Shown: positions 38,893 to 45,555 of the stretch, piece after piece
Position numbering within the stretch: the stretch's first letter is position 1
How the letters are laid out: the number at the start of each line of letters is the position of its first letter
NCBI GenBank assembly: GCA_015075545.1
Contig: JABTUC010000003.1
Location: 310,001 to 374,000 of the forward strand
Source: Ideonella sp.
GTDB lineage: Bacteria; Pseudomonadota; Gammaproteobacteria; Burkholderiales; Burkholderiaceae_C
Length of the DNA: 64,000 nt
Direction: 5' to 3'
Notes under the pieces: model-generated
What the model saw: only the letters and a program-made list of their open reading frames with translations
The model's database searches: none
What the model was told of the DNA's origin: nothing
Position numbers and translations under genes: made by a program

Positions 38893-39723
38893 TCAACTCC
38901 CCGCGTTCGGGAAGAAGAGCTGCTGCCCGCCGATCTTGTACGAGGCGATCGCGTCCTGGCCCGCCTTCGACACCACCCAGTCGATGAACTGCTGCCCGAG
39001 CGCGGCCTTGACCTGCGGATGCTTGGCCGGGTTGACGAGCATCACGCCGTACTGGTTGAACAGCCGCTTGTCGCCCTCGACCAGAACCGTGAGGTCGCCG
39101 CGGTTCTTGAACGACAGCCAGGTGCCGCGGTCGGTGAACACGTAGCCGTTGGTCGACGAGCCCATGTTCAGCGCCGGGCCCATGCCGCAGCCGCACTCCT
39201 TGTAGCCTGAGAACTTGGGCCCCGACATGTCGATGCCGGCGGCCTTCCACAGCCGCAGCTCAGCCGAGTGGGTACCGCTGCGGTCGCCGCGCGAGACGAA
39301 GGTGGCGTTGGCCGCGCGCAGCTTGGCGAACGCGGCGGCGATGTCGTTGCCCTTGACGTGCGCCGGGTCCGACGCCGGGCCGACGAGCACGAAGTCGTTG
39401 TACATCACCGGCAGGCGCTTGGTCGACCAGCCCTCGGCAACGAACTTGCTCTCGGCGGCGGTGTCGTGCACGAACACCACGTCGGCGTCGCCGCGGCGGC
39501 CGATGTCGAGCGCCTGGCCGGTGCCCACCGCCACCACGCGCACGTCGATGCCGGTGGCCTTCTTGAACAACGGCAGCAGATGGCCGAACAGGCCCGACTG
39601 CTCGGTGGACGTGGTCGACGCCACCACGATGTGCTTGTCCTGCGCCGCAGCAGGCAGCGCGGACATCGCGGTAGCCAGCGCGAAACCGCAGGCCAGCAGC
39701 AGGCGCCGCTTCATCCCTTCCAT
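38893..39723 (-). CDS. tupA: tungstate ABC transporter substrate-binding protein TupA
   Basis: This 276-residue periplasmic protein has a signal peptide to about AAAQDK and then the TupA hallmark IVVASTTSTEQSGLFGHLLP. DADVVFVHDTAAE, VSRGDRSGTHSAELRLWKAA and YKECGCGMGPALNMGSS follow. TupA proteins bind tungstate with far higher affinity than molybdate. A GGAGAG site lies 7-8 bases before the ATG at 39723. It is the last gene of tupB-tupC-tupA and overlaps tupC by 13 bp. Tungsten supply fits the two formate dehydrogenases in the window. Confidence 0.93.
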   Translation of the reverse strand: MEGMKRRLLLACGFALATAMSALPAAAQDKHIVVASTTSTEQSGLFGHLLPLFKKATGIDVRVVAVGTGQALDIGRRGDADVVFVHDTAAESKFVAEGWSTKRLPVMYNDFVLVGPASDPAHVKGNDIAAAFAKLRAANATFVSRGDRSGTHSAELRLWKAAGIDMSGPKFSGYKECGCGMGPALNMGSSTNGYVFTDRGTWLSFKNRGDLTVLVEGDKRLFNQYGVMLVNPAKHPQVKAALGQQFIDWVVSKAGQDAIASYKIGGQQLFFPNAGS

Positions 39724-40637
39724 GACAACTCTCCTTTGAGGAACTGCGCCGCCTCGGCCGGCAGCACGTCGTTGAAAAAACGGTCCACCGGCAGATCGAC
39801 CACCAGCCGCCCCGCCTCGAGGTAGGCCACGCGGGTGCCCAGACGCTTGGCCTGCCCGAGGTTGTGGGTGCTCATCACCACCGTGACGCCGTCTTGCGCC
39901 AGGTGCTCGATCAGGTGCTCGACCTCGCGCTTGGCGCCGGGGTCGAGGCTGGCGGTGGGCTCGTCGAGCAGCAGCACGTCGGGCTGCAGCGCCCAGGCGC
40001 GCGCCAGCGCCAGCCGCTGCTGCTGGCCGCCCGACAGGTCGCGCGCCGGGCGCCGCGCCTCGCCGTCGAGCCCCACGCGCTGCAAGGCGCGCGCGCAACG
40101 CTCGGCGCGCAGCGCGCGCGGCACGCCGTGCAGCCACAGGCCGAGCCGCACGTTGGTGCGCACCGACAGGCTGAGCAGGAACGGGCGCTGGAACAGCATG
40201 GCCAGCACCGGCGTGCGGCCCTGCGGCGCGAACGCCTCGCGCCGGCCTTCGAACGGCACCAGGCCGTGCAGCAGGCGCAGCAGCGTGGTCTTGCCCGAGC
40301 CGTTGGGCCCGACCAGCACCAGCCGGTCGCCGCGGTACAGCGTGAGGTCGACGCCGCGCAGTGCCTGCACCTCGCCGAAGCGCACGCCGGCCTGCTGCAG
40401 TCGCAGCAGCGGCACGCCCGCGCTCTGGACGCTGCTCGCCGCGGGCGGATGTGGCTCGGCCTGCTGCGCGCCGCCGCCGGCGGCAGCGTCGCGCCGCGCC
40501 TGTGCGGCGTCGATCGGCTGCAGGCTCGACCCACTGGCGGCCGCAGCGAGGCCGTCTTCGCGCAGCGCGGCGAACGTGGTGCTCCCTGTGGGCAGCCAGC
40601 ACCAGGATCGCGATGGCGGCTTCACTTCGGCCCTCAC
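39711..40637 (-). CDS. tupC: tungstate ABC transporter ATP-binding protein TupC
   Basis: This ATPase has Walker A GPNGSGKTT, Q-loop MLFQRPFLLSLS, signature LSGGQQQRLALARAW, Walker B LLLDEPTASLDP and switch STHNLGQAKRLG. From the GTG overlapping the tupB stop it is 308 residues. That gives an unusual 70-75-residue low-complexity N-terminal extension before the normal ABC start (LLRLQQAGVRFGEVQALRGV). A GTG at 40415 would give the standard length. The overlap with tupB favours the long form, but neither start has a convincing ribosome site. Confidence 0.9.
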   Translation of the reverse strand: MRAEVKPPSRSWCWLPTGSTTFAALREDGLAAAASGSSLQPIDAAQARRDAAAGGGAQQAEPHPPAASSVQSAGVPLLRLQQAGVRFGEVQALRGVDLTLYRGDRLVLVGPNGSGKTTLLRLLHGLVPFEGRREAFAPQGRTPVLAMLFQRPFLLSLSVRTNVRLGLWLHGVPRALRAERCARALQRVGLDGEARRPARDLSGGQQQRLALARAWALQPDVLLLDEPTASLDPGAKREVEHLIEHLAQDGVTVVMSTHNLGQAKRLGTRVAYLEAGRLVVDLPVDRFFNDVLPAEAAQFLKGELSWKG

Positions 40638-41347
40638 GCGAAAGCCACGCGCCCGAGCGCGGTGCGGGCCTGCACCGCCGCGACCACCAGGTTGACCAGG
40701 CCGACCACGCCCAGCAGCACCAGCCCCAAGCCGAGCGCCAGCGGCAGGTCGCCCTTGCTGGTTTCGAGCGCGATCGCGGTGGTCATCACGCGCGTGAAGC
40801 CCTCGATGTTGCCCCCGACGATCATCACCGCGCCCACCTCGGACACGGCGCGGCCGAACGCGGTGAGCAGCACCGTCAGCACGCCGAAGCGCTCGTGCAC
40901 CAGCAGCAGCAGCGCGCCCTGGAACGGGCCCGCGCCCAGCGAGCGCAACTGGTCGCCGCCTTCTTCGGCCGCCTCGATCACCAACCGGCGCGCCAGCGCC
41001 GCGATCAGCGGCACCACCAGGATGCTTTGCGCGATCATCATCGCGCCGGGCGTGAACAGGATCCCCATCGCACCCAGCGGGCCCGAGCGCGACAGCAGCA
41101 GGTAGACCACCAGCCCTACCACCACCGACGGCAGCGCCAGCAGCGTGTTCACCAGCCACACCGCCGCGCGGTGGCCGGGGAAGCGCGCCACCGCCAGCCA
41201 GGCGCCGAGACACAGCCCGATGACGGCGCCGATCGCGCAGGCGGTGGAGCTGACGCGCAGCGATAGCCCGACGATGTGCCACAGTTCGGTGTCGGCGTGG
41301 GCCACCAGCTGCAGGGCGAGCAGGATGCTGTCTTGGATCGAATTCAT
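40634..41347 (-). CDS. tupB: tungstate ABC transporter permease TupB
   Basis: This 237-residue permease has five to six membrane helices. The ABC permease loop (VIEAAEEGGDQLRSLGAGPF) and the TupB-type GRAVSEVGAVMIVGGNIEGF motif are present. It is the first gene of tupBCA. The 162 bp upstream, shared with the divergent Rieske-like gene, contain a ModE-like 24-bp palindrome about 71 bp before the start. Confidence 0.93.
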   Translation of the reverse strand: MNSIQDSILLALQLVAHADTELWHIVGLSLRVSSTACAIGAVIGLCLGAWLAVARFPGHRAAVWLVNTLLALPSVVVGLVVYLLLSRSGPLGAMGILFTPGAMMIAQSILVVPLIAALARRLVIEAAEEGGDQLRSLGAGPFQGALLLLVHERFGVLTVLLTAFGRAVSEVGAVMIVGGNIEGFTRVMTTAIALETSKGDLPLALGLGLVLLGVVGLVNLVVAAVQARTALGRVAFA

Positions 41348-41417
41348 GGGAGCGGACCAGCGGCTCGTGCAGCGGCGCGCAGGGAGTGGGGATTCTCATT
41401 GCGGCGGCCCAGGCTGA

Positions 41418-41441
41418 CGATATGCTGATGGCTGCATATCG
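41418..41441. promoter_or_regulatory. candidate ModE-type metal-oxyanion operator upstream of tupB
   Basis: This is a perfect palindrome: CGATATGC, 8-nt spacer, GCATATCG. The outer geometry CGNTAT-N12-ATANCG is the same as the E. coli ModE operator as I remember it. It lies in the divergent region between tupB and the Rieske-like gene, is strikingly A+T-rich for this genome, and has a half-degenerate relative at 60439-60462. A ModE-like regulator is encoded at 60477-61595. Binding is inferred. Confidence 0.6.
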
Positions 41442-41509
41442 GCCGACGCCGCGCGCGCGGCGCCGGTGCATCACGGCCCGCTGACGCGGGTCCACATGCG
41501 AGGCACAGC

Positions 41510-42232
41510 ATGGCAGCGGATCCCGACGACGAACATCGCCGCGAACTGATGCGCCAGGCCGCCTGCGTCGCCGGCGCGTGGGCGCTGGCCGGCGCGCTGC
41601 CGGCGGTGGCCGCCGGCGAGGTGCAGCGCTACCCGCGCTCGCTGCTGGTCGACCGGCACGGCGAGCCGTGGCTGGCGCGCCGGCTGAAGGTGGGCGAGGC
41701 GTTTCTCTTCGACTATCCGTACACCGCCTCGCCGGTCTTCCTGCTCGACTTCGAGCGCGAGGTGAAGCCGGTCGAACTGGTCACCCAGGACAAGCAGCGC
41801 TACGCGGCGCCTGCCGGCGTCGGGGCCAACCGCTCGATCGTCGCCTTCTCGGCGATCTGCGCGCACAAACTGATGTACCCGACGCCGGCGATCAGCTTCA
41901 TCGGGCTGCGCAAGGGCGGCCGCGGCGAATCGGCGCAGGTGATCCACTGTTGCGGCGACAACTCGCGCTACGACCCGCTGCGCGGTGCACGCGTCATCGG
42001 CGGCCCCGCGCCGCAGCCGCTGGCGGCGGTGCTGCTGGAGTGGGACTCTGCCACCGACCGGCTCCACGCGGTGGGCACGCGCGGCGGCGAGATGTTCGAC
42101 GCCTTCTTCGAGAAGTACGCGATGAAGCTCGAGCTCGAAACCGGCAGCAGCCTGCGCAAGCTCAGCGGCCCGACCGTGATCGTGCAGCCCGCCGCGCGCT
42201 ACAGCCGGCAGTGGCGCAGCTGCAGCGTCTGA
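41510..42232 (+). CDS. exported Rieske-type [2Fe-2S] protein with a substituted ligand
   Basis: This 240-residue protein has an N-terminal hydrophobic export signal (RQAACVAGAWALAGALPAVA, no clear twin arginine: HRRELMRQ). The C-terminal Rieske-like domain has the first ligand pair C-x-H in ICAHK (Cys117, His119). The second motif, normally C-x-x-H-x-S, reads CGDNS (Cys148 to Asn151) within IHCCGDNSRYDPLRG, so the second histidine ligand is asparagine. The rest of the domain is well kept. It is next to fdhD and divergent from tupB. It may be an electron-transfer partner of the membrane-bound FDH, possibly with a modified or absent cluster. Confidence 0.75.
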   Translation: MAADPDDEHRRELMRQAACVAGAWALAGALPAVAAGEVQRYPRSLLVDRHGEPWLARRLKVGEAFLFDYPYTASPVFLLDFEREVKPVELVTQDKQRYAAPAGVGANRSIVAFSAICAHKLMYPTPAISFIGLRKGGRGESAQVIHCCGDNSRYDPLRGARVIGGPAPQPLAAVLLEWDSATDRLHAVGTRGGEMFDAFFEKYAMKLELETGSSLRKLSGPTVIVQPAARYSRQWRSCSV

Positions 42233-42257
42233 GCCTGCACCGCGGCTGCCACAGCGC

Positions 42258-43136
42258 TCAGCCGGACACCACCCGCATCGGCGCGCGCTGCGGCTCGGGC
42301 TCCGAATCGAAGCGCTCGAAGCCGGTGTAGCAGATGAAGTGGCGGTTGGCGGCGCGGCCGAACAGCGTCATGCCCAGCCGCGTCGCCATCTCGTGGCCCA
42401 TCGCGGTGACGCCGTTGCGGCTGACGATGATCGGCACGCCGATCTGCGCCGACTTCATCACCATCTCGCTGGTCAGGCGGCCGGTGGTGTAGAACACCTT
42501 GTCGGCGCCGTGCACGCCGTGCATCCACATCCAGCCGGCGATGGTGTCGATCGCGTTGTGGCGGCCGACGTCCTCGACGAACATCAGCTTCTCGTTGCCG
42601 CGGAACAGCGCGCAGCCGTGCACCGACCCCGCCTTGCGGTGGATGCTGTCGGGCTGCTGGCGCATCACCTCGAGGATCTCGCGCAGCATCGATTGCCTGA
42701 TGCGTGCGCTCGCCGCATCGGGCAGTTGCACCTGCTGCAGCCCGTCCATCATGTTGCCGAACACGGTGCCCTGGCCGCAGCCGGTGGTGACCACCCGCGA
42801 CGCCGTCTTGCGCTCGAACTCCTCGACGCCGGCGCGCGTGCGCACCGCCACCGCGTTGACGTCCCAGTCGGCGGTGATCGACAGCACCTCGTCGGCGCTG
42901 GCGACCAGGCGCTGGTTGCGCAGGTAGCCCAGCGCGAGCAGCTCGGGCTCGGCGCCGAGCGTCATCAGCGTCACCAGCTCGCGCCGGTCGACATACAGCG
43001 TCAGCGGCCGCTCGTCGGGGATGTGGATCGAGCGGCGGTCGCCGTACTCGTCGAGCACCTCGATCTCGCGCGTCAATGCGCAGCCCGCGCGCGTCAGCAG
43101 CGGCAGGCGGGGCGGTTGGGGTGCGGTGGGCGGCAT
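42258..43136 (-). CDS. fdhD: FdhD, sulfurtransferase for formate dehydrogenase
   Basis: This 292-residue protein transfers sulfur to the Mo/W-bis-PGD cofactor of FDH, which is essential for activity. Conserved parts are GYLRNQRLV, the loop cysteine region SRVVTTGCGQGTVFGNMMDG (Cys about 120), HGCALF, and FVEDVGRHNAIDTIAG and YTTGRLTSEMVMKSAQIGVP. The loop has one cysteine where E. coli FdhD has a C-x-x-C pair. It follows the FDH structural operon on the same strand, 68 bp after the small exported-protein gene. Confidence 0.95.
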   Translation of the reverse strand: MPPTAPQPPRLPLLTRAGCALTREIEVLDEYGDRRSIHIPDERPLTLYVDRRELVTLMTLGAEPELLALGYLRNQRLVASADEVLSITADWDVNAVAVRTRAGVEEFERKTASRVVTTGCGQGTVFGNMMDGLQQVQLPDAASARIRQSMLREILEVMRQQPDSIHRKAGSVHGCALFRGNEKLMFVEDVGRHNAIDTIAGWMWMHGVHGADKVFYTTGRLTSEMVMKSAQIGVPIIVSRNGVTAMGHEMATRLGMTLFGRAANRHFICYTGFERFDSEPEPQRAPMRVVSG

Positions 43137-43204
43137 CGGTACGCGGCGGCAAGGCTTGGCTCGCCCCCGAGCCTACCCGAAGGCGTCGCAGCGGCCGGCA
43201 GCGG

Positions 43205-43465
43205 TCAGGATTTCCCGGGATCGACGCACGGTGGCGTCGGCACCGGCTTGACGTCCTTGCCGGCCTTCTTCGCCGCGGCCAGGTAGGTGGCCGCCACCTT
43301 GTCCTCGACCAGGCACAGCTTGTAGGCCGCCACCTTGCTGGCGTGCGCCGTCTTGGCGGCGGCTTCGGCGGCCTTGGCCTTGGCCTCGTCGGACAGCGGC
43401 GGCAGCTTGGCGCACACCGCCGCCGTGAACAAGCCCAGGAGCATCAACCCAGCGACGCGCTTCAT
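43205..43465 (-). CDS. small exported protein of the FDH operon
   Basis: This 86-residue protein has a signal peptide (VAGLMLLGLFTAAVCA), an alanine/lysine-rich helix (KAKAAEAAAKTAHASKVAAY) and two cysteines (KLCLVEDK, PPCVDP). I recognise no family. An AAAGGAGGG ribosome site and a 4-bp ATGA overlap with the FDH gamma stop show that it belongs to the FDH operon. It is a candidate uncharacterised periplasmic accessory of the membrane-bound FDH. Confidence 0.72.
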   Translation of the reverse strand: MKRVAGLMLLGLFTAAVCAKLPPLSDEAKAKAAEAAAKTAHASKVAAYKLCLVEDKVAATYLAAAKKAGKDVKPVPTPPCVDPGKS

Positions 43466-44616
43466 GCGCCCTCCTTTGCAGTGTTCAGTCCCGCCGGCGG
43501 CGCCGACGACGAGCGCTGCGCGGGGATCTTGCCGGCGCGAACGTCGTCGGCCCACAGCGCGTGGTGCTCGCGCGCCCACTCCTCGTCGACATAGCCGCCG
43601 CGCATCGCGCGGTAGGCGCCCTTCGTGCCGATCGTGCCGAGGTAGATGTGGCCGAGGAACAGGCACATCATCAGCACCGCGGCAGCGGCATGGACCATGT
43701 TGGCGATCTGCATGTTGCCGCGCACGGGGGCCACGGCCGGGATCAACTGGTCGAGCACGAGGCCCGACACGGCCACCAGCGCGCCGAGCACGAACACGCC
43801 GACCCAGAACACCAGCTTTTCGCCGGCGTTGAAGCGGTGCGACGGCGGCTCCTGCCCGCCGAACAGGCCGCCGGCCTTCTTCAGCCAGGCGCCGTCGCCG
43901 GCGTGCGGGAAGTTGTCCTTGACGAAGGTGACGAACACGATCACCAGCGACACCACGAACAGCGGGCCGACGAAGTTGTGCAGCGTCTTCAGTGCGATCG
44001 TCAGCCAGCCGAACAGCGCGGCGCCGAGCACCGGCAGCAGGAAGAACTTGCCCCAGGCGATGACGATGCCCGACAGCGCGAGCAGCACGAAGGCTGCGGC
44101 GTTGACCCAGTGCGCGGCGCGCTCCAGCGCGGTGAAGCGCTCGATGCGGCGTGCGCCCGTGTTGCTGCTGTGGCCCAGCGGGCCCCTGCCCACGTAGTAG
44201 AGCGCCAGCGCCACCACCACGATCAGCAGCAGCGAACCGCCGTAGGGCACGATCCACAGGTTGCGCGTCTCGCGCCAGGCCTGCCCGGCGGTGACGAACG
44301 CCGACCCGGGGTACTGGACGAAGCGCTGGATCAGCGTGGCGCCCTCGTTGTCGGGCAGCGTCGTGACGCCGGGCTCGTTGCCCGAATTGCGCACCGCACG
44401 CCAGACCGGCGCGTTGTTGCCGGGCTGCGATTTGATGCGCTCGGCCTCGGTGTCGCCGGGCTTGGGGTCGGCCGGCACCACGAAGCCCGCGGGCGCCCCG
44501 GCCGCCGGCTTGCCGCCGGCAGGGTCGTCGGGCGCGGGGGTGCTCTGGCCCAGCGCGCCCGCGCCGGCGAACGCCAGCACCAGGGCGAAGATCGATCGCC
44601 GCCACGAGCCTTGCAT
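43462..44616 (-). CDS. fdhC: formate dehydrogenase gamma subunit (cytochrome b556)
   Basis: This 384-residue protein has an N-terminal signal-like helix and a ~90-residue periplasmic segment. A first extra helix (WIVPYGGSLLLIVVVALALY) and four membrane helices of the di-haem cytochrome b type then follow. Haem-ligand histidines are in RFTALERAAHWVNAAAFVLL, LKTLHNFVGPLF, ANMVHAAAAVLMM and FLGHIYLGTIGTKGA. It would take electrons from the beta subunit to quinone. It is longer than E. coli FdoI because of the periplasmic N-terminal extension. Confidence 0.92.
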   Translation of the reverse strand: MQGSWRRSIFALVLAFAGAGALGQSTPAPDDPAGGKPAAGAPAGFVVPADPKPGDTEAERIKSQPGNNAPVWRAVRNSGNEPGVTTLPDNEGATLIQRFVQYPGSAFVTAGQAWRETRNLWIVPYGGSLLLIVVVALALYYVGRGPLGHSSNTGARRIERFTALERAAHWVNAAAFVLLALSGIVIAWGKFFLLPVLGAALFGWLTIALKTLHNFVGPLFVVSLVIVFVTFVKDNFPHAGDGAWLKKAGGLFGGQEPPSHRFNAGEKLVFWVGVFVLGALVAVSGLVLDQLIPAVAPVRGNMQIANMVHAAAAVLMMCLFLGHIYLGTIGTKGAYRAMRGGYVDEEWAREHHALWADDVRAGKIPAQRSSSAPPAGLNTAKEGA

Positions 44617-44640
44617 GCTTGCTCCTTTGCTGCGCAGCCC

Positions 44641-44874
44641 TCAGGGCTGGATGCGCACGTACTCGTTCTGCGACTGCGTGCGGTGGCGCAACTCCTGCTC
44701 CCACGAGTTGCGGTCGCCCGCCTTCCAGCCGCCGGCCACGAAGGCACTGGGCTCCTTGGTGCCGTCGTAGGCCGGCGTGTCGGAGCGCTTGACGGCACCG
44801 GCCATCTTCTCGCCGCAGGCGCTCAGCACGAGGGCCGCACCGCACAACACCAGCACTGTCACGCGCGTCGTCAT
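44641..44874 (-). CDS. small lipoprotein of the FDH operon
   Basis: This 77-residue protein has a lipoprotein signal (VTVLVLCGAALVLSACGEK, lipobox LSAC) and a short mature part (PAYDGTKEPSAFVAGGWKAG, RNSWEQELRHRTQSQNEYVR). I do not know a characterised family. Its ATG overlaps the FDH beta stop (TGATG), so it is translated with the FDH subunits. It is another candidate accessory or assembly factor. Confidence 0.75.
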   Translation of the reverse strand: MTTRVTVLVLCGAALVLSACGEKMAGAVKRSDTPAYDGTKEPSAFVAGGWKAGDRNSWEQELRHRTQSQNEYVRIQP

Positions 44875-45500
44875 CACTTCTTCTCCGGTTTGGCCTGCGA
44901 GCCGCCGCCAGCCGATGGCCTGCCGTAGGCGGTGCCCCAGCCCCACACCTCGCTGCCCTTGCCACGCACCAGCACGCGGTTGCGGAAGATGTCGGCGATG
45001 GTGTCGCCGTCGCCGCCGAGCAGCGCCTTGGTCGAGCAGACCTCGGCGCACAGCGGCAGCTTGCCTTCGGCCAGGCGGTTGCGGCCGTACTTCTCGAACT
45101 CGGCGGCGCTGCCGTTGGCCTCGGGGCCGCCGGCGCAGAAGGTGCACTTGTCCATCTTGCCGCGCAGGCCGAAGGTGCCGTTGCTCGGGAACTGCGGCGC
45201 GCCGAACGGGCAGGCGTACGAGCAGTAGCCGCAGCCGATGCAGACGTCCTTGTCGTGCAGCACCACGCCCTCGTCGCTGCGGTAGAAGCAGTCGACCGGA
45301 CACACCGCCATGCACGGCGCGTCGGAGCAGTGCATGCACGCCACCGACACGCTGCGCTCGCCGGGCACGCCGTCGTTGAGCGTGACCACGCGGCGGCGGT
45401 TGACGCCCCAGGGCACGCCGTTCTCGGCCTTGCAGGCGGTGACGCAGCCGTTGCACTCGATGCAGCGCTCGGCGTCGCAGATGAATTTCATTCGGGCCAT
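44874..45500 (-). CDS. fdhB: formate dehydrogenase beta subunit (four [4Fe-4S])
   Basis: This 208-residue ferredoxin-like protein has four cysteine quartets for [4Fe-4S] clusters: CIECNGCVTAC, CMHCSDAPCMAVC, CIGCGYCSYAC, and CTFC with CAEVC. It relays electrons from the catalytic subunit to the cytochrome b subunit. It is shorter than E. coli FdoH (about 300) and lacks the C-terminal membrane anchor. It lies 55 bp after the catalytic subunit gene and overlaps the lipoprotein gene. Confidence 0.94.
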   Translation of the reverse strand: MARMKFICDAERCIECNGCVTACKAENGVPWGVNRRRVVTLNDGVPGERSVSVACMHCSDAPCMAVCPVDCFYRSDEGVVLHDKDVCIGCGYCSYACPFGAPQFPSNGTFGLRGKMDKCTFCAGGPEANGSAAEFEKYGRNRLAEGKLPLCAEVCSTKALLGGDGDTIADIFRNRVLVRGKGSEVWGWGTAYGRPSAGGGSQAKPEKK

Positions 45501-45555
45501 CAGGCTCTCCTCAAACGTCGGGCGGCGTTGCGGTCATCCAGCGGGCGCGGCGAAC

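Noticed and set aside
42770..42782. FdhD inactivated by loss of its second loop cysteine
   Set aside because: The loop reads TGCGQGT with one cysteine, but all other FdhD motifs are intact. I believe single-cysteine FdhD proteins are common in this order, so inactivation is not supported.
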